This document shows, one piece after another, positions 45,249-54,795 of a stretch of 64,000 nucleotides of DNA. Under the pieces are notes generated by a model that saw nothing but the letters and a program-made list of their open reading frames with translations, was not told the origin of the DNA and made no database searches. How positions within the stretch are numbered: the first letter of the stretch is position 1; each line of letters starts with the position of its first letter. A program made the translations under genes and the position numbers. Source of the stretch: Bacteroidota bacterium (GTDB lineage: Bacteria > Bacteroidota > Bacteroidia > B-17B0 > Aurantibacillaceae). The stretch spans positions 1 to 64,000 of the forward strand of contig JACPOC010000028.1 in NCBI GenBank assembly GCA_016185125.1, in the 5' to 3' direction.

Positions 45249-47501
45249 ATGAAAAAATTATTCCTGATATTCTTAATGCTCAATTCTTTGGTTGGTTTTA
45301 CTCAGTCAATGGATATGATGAATATGGGAAATCACCAAAGTCAAGTTAAAGCATCTAATGAGGTAAAACATATTGGTAAACGTGTGGTATATAATTTATT
45401 TATAAATGATACTATGGTAAATTTTACAGGTAAGCATCGCATGGCCATTGCGGTTAACGGACAAATTCCCGCTCCATCACTTGAGTTTACCGAAGGAGAT
45501 ACCGCCGTGATTTACGTTCATAACCTAATGAAAATGGAAACTTCCATTCACTGGCATGGAATATTATTTTCTAATGAACAAGATGGTGTTCCATATTTAA
45601 CAACCACACCAATTAAGTCAGCCACAACCCATACATTTTCTTTTCCGCTCATTCAAAGTGGTACATATTGGTATCATTCTCATACAATGCTGCAAGAACA
45701 AAGCGGCTTGTACGGTTCTATTGTAATACATCCAGCACATGAAAAAACTAAATTAAAAGAGTATGTGATGGTTCTTTCGGATTGGACAGATGAAAATCCA
45801 ATGCAGGTATTGCGTTACCTGAAACGAGGCGGTGAATGGTACGCTATTAAAAAAGGAGCAATGCAAAGTTATGGCGAGGCTATTGCCGCCGGTTATTTTA
45901 AAGATAAAGTAAAGCAGGAATGGCAGAGGATGCCGGCAATGGATGTGGCAGATGTGTACTACAATAAATTTTTAACCAATGGGAAAGAAAAAAATTATTT
46001 TAAAGACGCGCGTCCCGGAGAAATAATCAGGCTTCGCATAATTAATGGTTCCGCTTCATCCTATTTTAATCTTCAATACGCGGGTGGAGATATGCGGATA
46101 ATTTCAGCTGATGGAATTAATATTTCACCTTTTTCCATAAATAAATTAGAAATTGCTACCGCCGAAACTTACGACATGCTGATTACTATTCCCGAAAGCG
46201 GTTCTGCCGAATTAAGAGCAACCGCCATGGATGTTACAGGTTATACGTCCACCTATTTTGGAAGCGGTGATATTAGTAAAGCGCCAGACATTCCTAAGCT
46301 TAACTATTTTCAGATGATGCGTGAAATGAACAGCATGGGCAATATGAACATGGGCGCCGGAATGAAAGGTATGAACATGAAAGGAATGGACATGGGCGAA
46401 AAAAATAAAAAGATGGATATGCCTGCCGATACTTCAGCACCAAAAAAAGATCAGCCTATGGATATGCAAAATATGAACGCTATGGGAATGGGAAACATGG
46501 CAGGAATGAATATGGGAATGGGCGGAGATTTCAATTACGATATGTTACGGGCCTTGCATCCCACAACACTCGACTCTTCACGTAAAGTCAGAGAAATTAA
46601 TTTAACGCTTACGGGTAACATGTTGCGATACGTTTGGTCTTTTGATAACAAAACATTATCCGAAGCAGATCTCATCCCTATCAAAAAGGGAGAAAATGTA
46701 CGGATGGTTTTAACCAACACAACCATGATGCGGCATCCGATGCATCTGCACGGCCACTTCTTTCGTTTTATAAACGCGCAGGGAGAATATTCTCCTATAA
46801 AGCACACTTTTGACATTAAGCCAATGGAAACAGTTACCATTGAGTTTGAAGCGGACGAGGACAAAGACTGGTTTTTCCATTGTCATATATTATATCACAT
46901 GATGGGAGGCATGGCCCGAATTGTTAGTTATGAAGGCAGCGAGCAAAATGAGTACGCTAAAACAAAATATAAAAAGCTAAAACGAGAACATAATAAATTA
47001 TACCCTTGGTTTGATTTGTCGGTTCATTCGCAAGGCGCATGGCTAAACGGGAATATTTCTAACAATAAGAACGCGTTGGAATTTGAAGGACGCTTAAGCT
47101 GGACAGGCAATTTTGAAACAGAAACACACTTATTAAGGTATCTTGATAAAAAACAATACCTGGCTTTTTATATAGGTTCTGATTACCGCAAAAACAAAAC
47201 GCTTGAACAATTTAATAAAATTAACAGTAAAGATAACCGGCAGGTTATTGATGTTGGTTTTTATTATCTTCTGCCAATGCTTGTTCGATCGGAATGGCGA
47301 ATTGATAATTATGGTAAATTACGGCTACAATTAGAAAGGCGGGATGTGCCCTTAAGTAATAATTTTTTTATGGATTTACGTGTAAATACAGATAAAGAAT
47401 ATACCATAAGTTTCAGGTACATGATTAAAAAACAATTTTCAATAAGTACTAATTATGACAGTGATTACAAGTGGGGTGCAGGCTTAACATGGCATTATTA
47501 A
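45249..47501 (+). CDS. Multicopper oxidase with Met-rich insert and C-terminal barrel-like extension (CopA/CopB-like fusion)
   Basis: Residues 20-560 form a three-domain copper oxidase: HWHG (about 100), YWYHSHTMLQEQSG (about 141-154), HPMHLHG (about 498) and the T1 block HCHILYHMMGGM (about 543-554). A Met/Gly-rich insert (about 355-430, NMNMGAGMKGMNMKGMDMG and more) resembles the Cu-binding region of CopA. The last roughly 170 residues contain amphipathic beta strands ending in WGAGLTWHY, as expected of a CopB-type outer-membrane barrel. It would oxidise Cu(I) at the outer membrane. It starts 16 bp after the Met-rich gene. Confidence 0.88.
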   Translation: MKKLFLIFLMLNSLVGFTQSMDMMNMGNHQSQVKASNEVKHIGKRVVYNLFINDTMVNFTGKHRMAIAVNGQIPAPSLEFTEGDTAVIYVHNLMKMETSIHWHGILFSNEQDGVPYLTTTPIKSATTHTFSFPLIQSGTYWYHSHTMLQEQSGLYGSIVIHPAHEKTKLKEYVMVLSDWTDENPMQVLRYLKRGGEWYAIKKGAMQSYGEAIAAGYFKDKVKQEWQRMPAMDVADVYYNKFLTNGKEKNYFKDARPGEIIRLRIINGSASSYFNLQYAGGDMRIISADGINISPFSINKLEIATAETYDMLITIPESGSAELRATAMDVTGYTSTYFGSGDISKAPDIPKLNYFQMMREMNSMGNMNMGAGMKGMNMKGMDMGEKNKKMDMPADTSAPKKDQPMDMQNMNAMGMGNMAGMNMGMGGDFNYDMLRALHPTTLDSSRKVREINLTLTGNMLRYVWSFDNKTLSEADLIPIKKGENVRMVLTNTTMMRHPMHLHGHFFRFINAQGEYSPIKHTFDIKPMETVTIEFEADEDKDWFFHCHILYHMMGGMARIVSYEGSEQNEYAKTKYKKLKREHNKLYPWFDLSVHSQGAWLNGNISNNKNALEFEGRLSWTGNFETETHLLRYLDKKQYLAFYIGSDYRKNKTLEQFNKINSKDNRQVIDVGFYYLLPMLVRSEWRIDNYGKLRLQLERRDVPLSNNFFMDLRVNTDKEYTISFRYMIKKQFSISTNYDSDYKWGAGLTWHY

Positions 47502-47675
47502 TTCTACAACATACATATTAAGAGGCAATGAATTTTTATCGAATAAATACTTTTTTATATGCGGGCAACGCTATTATTTATCCGTCAATAAAACTATTTC
47601 ATAAACCAAAAAACATCACAACTATATCCCCCAACCAATCCAATAAAAATTACTAACCAATAAAAAATAAAAACC

Positions 47676-47885
47676 ATGAAAAAATCAATTGTAATCCTTG
47701 CACTAACAAGTTTTTTTGCACTAACCGGATGCAAAAACTCAGGTGAAGAAAAATCAAAAACAGAAGAAACAAAAACAGAACAAAGCGCGGAAGTATATAC
47801 ATGCTCCATGGATCCTGAAGTTGTTTCGGATAAACCCGGAAGTTGCCCCAAATGTAATATGGACTTAGAAAAAAAGACTAAATAA
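47676..47885 (+). CDS. Small HMBD lipoprotein
   Basis: A signal peptide with lipobox LTGC (Cys about 19) is followed by a Lys/Glu-rich linker and one heavy-metal-binding domain, YTCSMDPEVVSDKPGSCPKC, then NMDL (about 42-66). The same motif opens both adaptor proteins further along the island, so this protein is probably a free periplasmic metal carrier for the pump. It starts 7 bp before cusA. Confidence 0.85.
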   Translation: MKKSIVILALTSFFALTGCKNSGEEKSKTEETKTEQSAEVYTCSMDPEVVSDKPGSCPKCNMDLEKKTK

Positions 47886-47892
47886 TTAAATA

Positions 47893-49170
47893 ATGGTAGA
47901 AAAACTAATCTCGTTTTCATTACGCAACCGGTATATAGTTGTGTTAATAGCAACAGTTTTGTTTGCATGGGGTATATATTCTGTGCAACAAAATCCTATT
48001 GATGCAATACCGGATCTCTCTGAGAACCAGGTTATCGTATTTACCGAATGGATGGGAAGAAGCCCGCAAATAATAGAAGATCAGGTAACATACCCGCTTG
48101 TAAGTAATTTGCAAGGCATTCCTAAAATTAAAAATGTACGAGGCTCATCCATGTTTGGAATGAGCTTCGTTTACATCATATTTGAAGATGATGTGGATAT
48201 CTATTGGGCGCGAACAAGGGTTTTGGAGAGGTTAAGTTATGCGCAAAGACTGCTCCCGCAAGGCGTAACACCTACGCTTGGGCCAGATGGTACAGGTGTT
48301 GGTCACGTTTTTTGGTACACACTGGATTCGAAGGATATGGATCTTGGTGAGCAAAGAGCTTTACAGGATTGGTACATAAAACTTGGTTTACAAACAGTAA
48401 AAGGTGTGGCAGAGGTTGCCTCATTTGGAGGGTTTGAAAAACAATATCAGATTGTTCTTGATCCTGTTAAAATGCAATATTACGGCCTCTCATTTATGGA
48501 TGTAATGAATAAGGTTAAAGCAAACAATAATGATGTAGGTGGAAGAAAATTTGAAATGAGCGACATGGCTTATATTATAAGAGGCTTGGGTTATATTAAA
48601 AGCCAAACAGAAATTGAAGATATTGCTTTAAAGCAATTGGAAGGAATTCCTGTAAAAGTTAAAGATATTGGCAGTGTTCAAATGGGTGGCGACCTTCGTC
48701 TTGGCATTTTTGATGATAACGGCAATGGTGAAGTTGTGGGTGGAATTGTAGTTATGCGTTATGGAGAAAATGCAGATAAGGTTATTACCGCAGTAAAAGA
48801 AAAGATGAAAGATATTGAAAAAGGTTTGCCGCAGGGAGTTAAATTTAAAGTTGCCTATGATAGAAGTACGCTGATTGAGGATGCAATTGAATCGGTAAAA
48901 GGTACGCTGATTGAGGAGATGATCATGGTATCCCTTGTGGTTCTGATATTCCTTTTTCATTGGCGTAGCGCTTTAAGTATCATCATTCAAATTCCGGTAA
49001 CAATTGCTGCGAGTTTTATATTATTAAATGCATTTGGGGTATCCTCAAATATTATGTCTCTAACGGGTATAGCCCTTGCAATTGGGGTAATAGTAGACAA
49101 TGGGATTATAATGGTTGAAAATTCATATCGTAATTTATCCGAATTTAAAAAAGACTCATCTCATGACTAA
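47893..49170 (+). CDS. cusA: CusA/CzcA-family RND metal pump, N-terminal part (frame broken)
   Basis: First 425 residues of a heavy-metal RND transporter. Helix 1 (RYIVVLIATVLFAWGIYSV), the first periplasmic pore domain, and helices 2-4 up to IGVIVDNGIIMVENSYR, which includes the proton-relay Asp, are present. The frame then ends after a 6-A run (49147-49152). Removing one A joins it to the next frame as ...NLSEFKKTHLMTNEERIS..., which gives a normal RND of about 1050 residues. The break lies in the cytoplasmic loop between helices 4 and 5. It may be a sequencing error, a real mutation, or a split coupled by the overlap ATGACTAA at 49163-49170. Confidence 0.88.
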   Translation: MVEKLISFSLRNRYIVVLIATVLFAWGIYSVQQNPIDAIPDLSENQVIVFTEWMGRSPQIIEDQVTYPLVSNLQGIPKIKNVRGSSMFGMSFVYIIFEDDVDIYWARTRVLERLSYAQRLLPQGVTPTLGPDGTGVGHVFWYTLDSKDMDLGEQRALQDWYIKLGLQTVKGVAEVASFGGFEKQYQIVLDPVKMQYYGLSFMDVMNKVKANNNDVGGRKFEMSDMAYIIRGLGYIKSQTEIEDIALKQLEGIPVKVKDIGSVQMGGDLRLGIFDDNGNGEVVGGIVVMRYGENADKVITAVKEKMKDIEKGLPQGVKFKVAYDRSTLIEDAIESVKGTLIEEMIMVSLVVLIFLFHWRSALSIIIQIPVTIAASFILLNAFGVSSNIMSLTGIALAIGVIVDNGIIMVENSYRNLSEFKKDSSHD

Positions 49171-51055
49171 CGAAGAAAGAATATCTATTATTGAAAAATC
49201 CTGCAAGCAGGTTTCGCGCGGTGTATTTTATTCTACTATTATTATTATCACTTCCTTTTTACCGGTTTTTCTTTTAACAGGACAGGAAGGTAAACTGTTT
49301 CATCCCTTAGCTTGGACTAAAACTTTTATCCTGGCTATTGATGCCTTTCTTGTTATTACTTTAGCACCAGTTCTCATTTCCTTTTTTATGAAAGGTAAAT
49401 TTAAACCTGAAAGCAGCAATCCAATAACCCGCAATTTAGAAAAAGTCTATACACCTATGATCAGGTGGTGTCTAAAATGGCGAAAGACTACCATAGGTAT
49501 TAATATAGTAGCCTTGATTATCAGTATACCTTTGATGATGAATATGGGAACAGAATTTATGCCTCCCTTAGATGAAGGCTCCTTATTATTTATGCCTGTA
49601 ACTTTACCGGATGTTAGTAATTCTGAAATCAAACGTATTCTCCAAGTACAGGATCGGTTAATCAAATCTGTTCCTGAAGTTGAAAACGTTTTAGGTAAAG
49701 CCGGAAGAGCAAGTACAGCCACTGATAATTCCCCAATTAGTATGATTGAAACTATTATTATTCTTAAGCCAAAATCTAAGTGGCGTAAAGGGTTAACAAA
49801 AGATGCGATTATTAATGAGCTTAATGGTAAGCTTCAAATACCCGGTATAACTAACGGTTGGACACAACCCATTATTAACAGGATAAACATGTTATCTACC
49901 GGAATAAGAACAGATGTAGGAGTAAAAGTGTACGGTCAAAATCTTGATACTATATATGAATTTTCCAAAAAAATCAAGAAACATTTAGAAGGGGTTGATG
50001 GCGTAAAAGATTTATATGTAGAACCAATAACAGGAGGAAAGTATATTGATATAGCTATAAAGAAAAGTGAAATCGGAAGATATGATCTTACGGTGGATGA
50101 TGTTAATTCAGTAATTGAAGGAGCTCTTGGTGGAATGAAATTAACGACTACTATCGAAGGTCGTCAAAGGTTCTCAGTTAACGCACGTTTTGGGCAGGAC
50201 TATCGTAATACTATTTCATCCCTTAAGCAATTACCTGTTCAAACAATGGCATTCGGAACAATCCCATTAGACGCAGTAGCCACAGTTAGCATTACGGAGG
50301 GACCCCCAATGATAAATTCTGAAAACGCTCTTCTTAGGGGAACAGTTTTATTTAATGTAAGGGAGCGAGATCTTGGAAGCACTGTTAAAGAAACTCAGAA
50401 TCGTTTAAATGACATGCTGAAAAAAATGCCTAAAGGATATTTTATAGAATGGAGCGGACAGTGGGAGAATCAGATCCGCGCTAACAGAACCTTAAAAATG
50501 ATAATGCCTATTGTATTGTTGATCATCTTTTTCTGTCTCTACTTCGCTTTTAAATCGGTTCGCGAAGCGTTTTACAGTTTGATAACCATCCCTTTCGCGT
50601 TAATTGGAGGAATCTATATGGTTTATTTTTACGATGTAAATCTCTCTGTTGCTGTTGCAGTGGGATTTATTGCCCTGTTCGGAATTGCAGTAGAAACAGG
50701 TATTGTAATGGTAATTTACCTTAACGACGCCATGCAAAAACTCGTGGAAGCAAAAGCTAAAACAGGTGAGATAATAACTAATGAAGATTTAAAACAATAT
50801 GTTATTTACGGTGCGGCTAAACGCTTACGTCCTAAATTAATGACTGTATCGGTGGCTCTTTTTGGATTAGTGCCTGTACTATGGTCAACCGGAGTTGGCA
50901 GTGATGTTATGATTCCAATTGTGCTGCCTATGATCGGCGGTGTTTTCACCTCTTCCACGCACATATTATTGGTAACACCGCTCATCTTTTTAATGGTAAA
51001 AGAATACGAACTTAAAAAATTTGGTAAAATAGAATTAATACATGCGCAACACTAA
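49163..51055 (+). CDS. cusA: CusA/CzcA-family RND metal pump, C-terminal part (frame broken)
   Basis: C-terminal portion of the same transporter: helices 5-6 (GVFYSTIIIITSFLPVFLLTG), a second periplasmic domain with GTEFMPPLDEGSLLFMPVTL, and helices 7-12, ending VKEYELKKFGKIELIHAQH. The ATG at 49163 (MTNEERIS) overlaps the upstream stop codon by sequence ATGACTAA. An ATG at 49115 also opens the frame but encodes unrelated residues. Metal specificity is inferred as Cu(I)/Ag(I) from context. The TolC-like gene starts 14 bp before its stop. Confidence 0.88.
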   Translation: MTNEERISIIEKSCKQVSRGVFYSTIIIITSFLPVFLLTGQEGKLFHPLAWTKTFILAIDAFLVITLAPVLISFFMKGKFKPESSNPITRNLEKVYTPMIRWCLKWRKTTIGINIVALIISIPLMMNMGTEFMPPLDEGSLLFMPVTLPDVSNSEIKRILQVQDRLIKSVPEVENVLGKAGRASTATDNSPISMIETIIILKPKSKWRKGLTKDAIINELNGKLQIPGITNGWTQPIINRINMLSTGIRTDVGVKVYGQNLDTIYEFSKKIKKHLEGVDGVKDLYVEPITGGKYIDIAIKKSEIGRYDLTVDDVNSVIEGALGGMKLTTTIEGRQRFSVNARFGQDYRNTISSLKQLPVQTMAFGTIPLDAVATVSITEGPPMINSENALLRGTVLFNVRERDLGSTVKETQNRLNDMLKKMPKGYFIEWSGQWENQIRANRTLKMIMPIVLLIIFFCLYFAFKSVREAFYSLITIPFALIGGIYMVYFYDVNLSVAVAVGFIALFGIAVETGIVMVIYLNDAMQKLVEAKAKTGEIITNEDLKQYVIYGAAKRLRPKLMTVSVALFGLVPVLWSTGVGSDVMIPIVLPMIGGVFTSSTHILLVTPLIFLMVKEYELKKFGKIELIHAQH

Positions 51056-52301
51056 AAAATATAGTTTCGTTTTGTTTTTGTGTGCAGCCCTTGCGAGCGC
51101 TCAAAATACAACGTCACTCAATCAAATACTGGATTCGATAAATATAAAAAACCCTGTAGTTAAGATGTTTAACTCAGAAATAAAATCCATGAATGAAGCT
51201 GCTAAAGGTGCTAAAAGCTGGATGGCTCCCGAAGTTGGCGCCGGCTTTTTTATGACACCATATAACCCCATGTATTGGAAAAGTGATAAGGCTATGGGGA
51301 TGCCGTCAATGGGTCAATTCATGCTGTCAGCTCAACAAACATTTCCTAATCGACAACGTATTAATGCTCAGTCGGCTTACATGAACACTATGTCAACCGT
51401 AGAAGAACAAAAAAAGAATTATACTTTGAATTTACTTGTTGCTGAAGCTAAACTCAATTTTTATAACCTTCTTATTACCCAAAAAAAACTTAAAGTTTTA
51501 AATGACAATGAAAGTGTTTTAAATTTTATGATTCAAAGTGCTGAACTGCGTTATAAAAATAACATGGAAAAAATTGGCGCATATTATAAAACTAAGGCTG
51601 CTTTAGGAAAGCTTCAGTCAATGAAATTAATGTTAGAGGCTGAAGTAAGTAAAAACAGAATAGCTCTTAACACTATTTTAAACAGAAGTAAATCAATATC
51701 TTTTAATATCGATACAAATTATGTATTAAAAGAGGCTGATTTATTTGTGCTGGACACCGGTGTTTTTATCAATAACAGAAGTGATCTTAAAGGAATAGAA
51801 AAGCAATTGGAACTTAATCGCTTAAACTTGCATCTAACAAATGCTCAGTTAAAACCTGAATTCGGGCTTAGATATGACCATATGTTTACTTTTGGCGATC
51901 AGCCTCAATTATTTACTCTTATGGGCATGATGAAAATACCACTCGCTCCCTGGTCGTCAAAAATGTACCGCTCACAAGCAACATCCCTTAAATTTAAAAA
52001 CGAAGCATTGTTAAATGAAAGACAGATGAAATTGAATGAAGCAATGGGGATGGCTAACTCTATGAAAGCGGAATATTCTGCTGCATTAAAGAATCTCTCG
52101 TTGTACAATAATCAGATTATTCCTGCTCTTAAGAATAATTTTAAAACTTTTTTAATTGGATACCAGCAAAACACAGAGGAACTTTTTATGCTTTACGATG
52201 CTTGGGAAACATTAAATATGACGCAGATGGCATATCTTGATAAAGTTAAAGAGGCTTTGCTCATGCAAACTGAATTAGAAAAAATAATGGAGGTAAAATA
52301 A
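51042..52301 (+). CDS. cusC: CusC-like outer membrane efflux protein (TolC family)
   Basis: Signal peptide 1-20 (ends LASAQ). The remaining 400 residues are mostly alpha-helical coiled coil with the TolC-family duplicated layout. Met-rich sections (MAPEVGAGFFMTPYNPMYW, AMGMPSMGQFMLS, about 53-97) are likely metal-facing. It completes a tripartite pump with CusA and the adaptors. Its start overlaps cusA by 14 bp, and its stop shares a base with the first adaptor ATG (TAATG), indicating tight coupling. Confidence 0.87.
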   Translation: MRNTKKYSFVLFLCAALASAQNTTSLNQILDSINIKNPVVKMFNSEIKSMNEAAKGAKSWMAPEVGAGFFMTPYNPMYWKSDKAMGMPSMGQFMLSAQQTFPNRQRINAQSAYMNTMSTVEEQKKNYTLNLLVAEAKLNFYNLLITQKKLKVLNDNESVLNFMIQSAELRYKNNMEKIGAYYKTKAALGKLQSMKLMLEAEVSKNRIALNTILNRSKSISFNIDTNYVLKEADLFVLDTGVFINNRSDLKGIEKQLELNRLNLHLTNAQLKPEFGLRYDHMFTFGDQPQLFTLMGMMKIPLAPWSSKMYRSQATSLKFKNEALLNERQMKLNEAMGMANSMKAEYSAALKNLSLYNNQIIPALKNNFKTFLIGYQQNTEELFMLYDAWETLNMTQMAYLDKVKEALLMQTELEKIMEVK

Positions 52302-53548
52302 TGAATACGCGATTAGTATATATCTTATTAGGGGTTATGACGTTTATTAGTTCTTGCCACGAGGAAACTAAAATTCCTGTACCAACAAATAAACAACCAA
52401 TTGCAAAGCAGTTATACACATGTTCAATGCATCCTGAAATCATTCGTGATGCACCGGGTATATGCCCTATATGTGGTATGGATCTTGTGCCAATTGTAAG
52501 CAATGGCGACACCATCAGCAGTGATACGCTTTCTTTTCTGATAAAGCCCGCAGACAAACAGGTCGTTCTTAAAATTGCAGTTATAAGTCCTGAAGAAAAA
52601 ACTATCAAGCCGGAATTTACGTATGAAGGATTTGTAAATTTTATACCACAGGAGAGTAGCACTCTGGCATCTAAAGTAACAGGGCGGATAGAAAAAATAT
52701 ATGTTACCTATAATTATCAGCAAGTAAGCAAGGGGCAGAAACTCATGGAAATTTATAATCCCGAATTACTTACAGAACAAAGTAACTTATTATTTCTTTC
52801 GAAAGAAGACACGGCAAACAATCAAATGATAGCCGCCGCAAGAAACAAATTAAAATTATTGGGCTTAAGCCAGGCCGATCTTAATTTACTTGAAACAAAT
52901 AAAAAGCCTTCCCGTTTAATTCCTGTTTACAGTGCTTACAACGGCTTTGTAACCGAACCTTCACGTCAAAATTCGGGTGCAACAGGAATGGCTCCTTCAG
53001 GTACTTCAGCTTCTTCACAATTAACCATTAAAGAGGGCAGCTATGTTCAAAAAGGGCAAACGGTATTTAGCATTATTAATTCTAATAAATTATGGGCCTT
53101 AATTAATATTCCAATGAATGATCTTTCCTTTATAAAAAAGGGTAATAAAGTCAGAATAAAACCTGAATCTAATTCAGACAATGAATTTGAAGCGGAAATA
53201 AATTACATAGAACCTGTGTTAGACAATACCAAAAAAACAGGCACTGCACGGGTAATTTTTGATAATACAAAATTTAAACTTTCAATTGGCAGCCAATTAA
53301 CAGCAGTAGTATTTGCGGATAGTATTACAGGCTTATGGTTACCACAAAGCGCAGTTATTAATTTAGGAAAGCAAAGAATAGTTCTTTTAAAATCAGGCAT
53401 AGGTTTTAAAGTAAAAGTTATTTCAACATCTAATAATTATAAAGGATTAATTAAAGTTATATCCGGTATCTCAGCCGGCGACCAAGTTGCAATTAATGCC
53501 CAGTTTGTTATGGATAGTGAAAGTTTTATAAAAGAAGAACATCAATGA
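52301..53548 (+). CDS. cusB: CusB-type periplasmic adaptor with N-terminal HMBD
   Basis: A signal with a Cys (ISSC, about 15) suggesting lipidation is followed by an HMBD (LYTCSMHPEIIRDAPGICPI, then CGMDL, about 37-61). Membrane-fusion-protein modules follow: barrel-sandwich halves around a helical hairpin (YEGFVNFIP..ASKVTGRIEKIYV...), beta-barrel and membrane-proximal domains. It would bridge CusA and CusC and deliver Cu(I)/Ag(I) to the pump. The next adaptor overlaps by 4 bp (ATGA). Confidence 0.87.
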   Translation: MNTRLVYILLGVMTFISSCHEETKIPVPTNKQPIAKQLYTCSMHPEIIRDAPGICPICGMDLVPIVSNGDTISSDTLSFLIKPADKQVVLKIAVISPEEKTIKPEFTYEGFVNFIPQESSTLASKVTGRIEKIYVTYNYQQVSKGQKLMEIYNPELLTEQSNLLFLSKEDTANNQMIAAARNKLKLLGLSQADLNLLETNKKPSRLIPVYSAYNGFVTEPSRQNSGATGMAPSGTSASSQLTIKEGSYVQKGQTVFSIINSNKLWALINIPMNDLSFIKKGNKVRIKPESNSDNEFEAEINYIEPVLDNTKKTGTARVIFDNTKFKLSIGSQLTAVVFADSITGLWLPQSAVINLGKQRIVLLKSGIGFKVKVISTSNNYKGLIKVISGISAGDQVAINAQFVMDSESFIKEEHQ

Positions 53549-54741
53549 AAAATATAATTTTATTTTTAACCCTCACCTTAAGTGTCTTATCCTGTAAGCA
53601 GAATAAAAATTCAGAAGATTTTAGTAGTACTGATGAGTATTATACCTGTTCAATGGATCCGCAGGTTATTGCTTATAAACCCGGTATTTGTCCTATTTGT
53701 AAGATGTCTTTAACCAAAGTAAAAAAAAGCCAGAGCCTAAAAAGTGATGAAATTGAACTGAGCGATCAACAAATTCAATTGGGAAATATACAAACAGAAG
53801 CGGTTTCAAAACATATATTATCCGGACAAAACTCAATCACCTCCACGCTAAAAATAAATGAGAGTCTTGTAAGTATTGTTAGCGCAAAAGTAATAGGACG
53901 TATTGATAAGCTGTATTTTAAAAATCCGGGAGACTTTGTTAAAGCAGGCGATTTAATTTTTGATCTGTATAGCGAAGAAATAAATGTTGTGAAGCAGGAG
54001 TATGTGATAGCTTATCAAAATAAAGATAAAAATTCCGGCTTAGGCATTGACTATAATCAATTAGTTGAAGCTGCCAAAGCCAAATTATTACTTTATGGTT
54101 TAACTGAAAATCAAGTTAGTCAGCTTGAACATAATTCGCCAACCGATGTAACATCATTTTATAGCCCCGCCTCGGGTTATATTAGTGAAATGACTCTAAA
54201 CGAAGGGCAGTATGTAATGCTTGGTCAGGAAATAATGAAGTTAGCTGATCTTTCTTCTTTATGGGTGGAGGCTCAAACCTTCAATAGTCAAATCGGAAAA
54301 TTTAACATCGGAACTAAGATTCAAGTTTCTTTTCCCGGAACTGAAATAAAAACTAAAGAAGCCGTAATTGATTTTATAAATCCCGTCTCTTCATCAGGAA
54401 CCCGGTTAACACAGTTTAGAGCCAAAGTAGAAAACAAAGAAAATACACTTAAACCGGGCATGATAGCTTATGTTAATTACCTGGATAAAGAAACGGAAAG
54501 TTTAAGTGTGCCAGCCAATGCAGTTATTAGAGATACTAAGAAAGCCGCTGTGTGGTTAAAGATTTCTAAAAATAAATTCAAATATGTAATGGTGGAAACG
54601 GGAACAGAGTCAAATGGTTTTGTTGAAATTAAATCCGGTATTTCTTTAACCGATACATTAGTAATTTCAGGGGCATATTTGATAAATAGCGAATTTATTT
54701 TTAAAAAAGGTTCAAGCCCAATGGAAGGACATAAAATGTAA
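53545..54741 (+). CDS. Second CusB-type periplasmic adaptor with N-terminal HMBD
   Basis: Related to the preceding adaptor but clearly distinct. The signal and lipobox VLSC (Cys about 14) precede an HMBD (YYTCSMDPQVIAYKPGICPI, then CKMSL, about 32-56; the last part is altered from CGMDL). The adaptor region (SAKVIGRIDKLYFKNPGDFV...YSPASGYISEMTLNEGQYV) follows, to 398 residues. Tandem adaptors beside one CusA/CusC pair may form a hetero-adaptor ring or serve another pump. The downstream spacer has a short 5-bp palindrome (TTAGC-AA-GCTAA, 54756-54767), too weak to call a terminator. Confidence 0.87.
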   Translation: MKNIILFLTLTLSVLSCKQNKNSEDFSSTDEYYTCSMDPQVIAYKPGICPICKMSLTKVKKSQSLKSDEIELSDQQIQLGNIQTEAVSKHILSGQNSITSTLKINESLVSIVSAKVIGRIDKLYFKNPGDFVKAGDLIFDLYSEEINVVKQEYVIAYQNKDKNSGLGIDYNQLVEAAKAKLLLYGLTENQVSQLEHNSPTDVTSFYSPASGYISEMTLNEGQYVMLGQEIMKLADLSSLWVEAQTFNSQIGKFNIGTKIQVSFPGTEIKTKEAVIDFINPVSSSGTRLTQFRAKVENKENTLKPGMIAYVNYLDKETESLSVPANAVIRDTKKAAVWLKISKNKFKYVMVETGTESNGFVEIKSGISLTDTLVISGAYLINSEFIFKKGSSPMEGHKM

Positions 54742-54795
54742 ATGATAGAAGCGAGTTAGCAAGCTAAATTTTACTCTTAAATTTGATACAACATT

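Noticed and set aside
47528-47656. A 42-codon frame before the HMBD lipoprotein gene.
   Set aside because: No hydrophobic or domain pattern; it ends just before the real start and looks random.
49146-49153. A programmed -1 ribosomal frameshift at the A-rich heptamer in cusA.
   Set aside because: The heptamer A-AAA-AAG exists, but the next frame is reached by +1 (or -2), so -1 slippage would not restore the protein.
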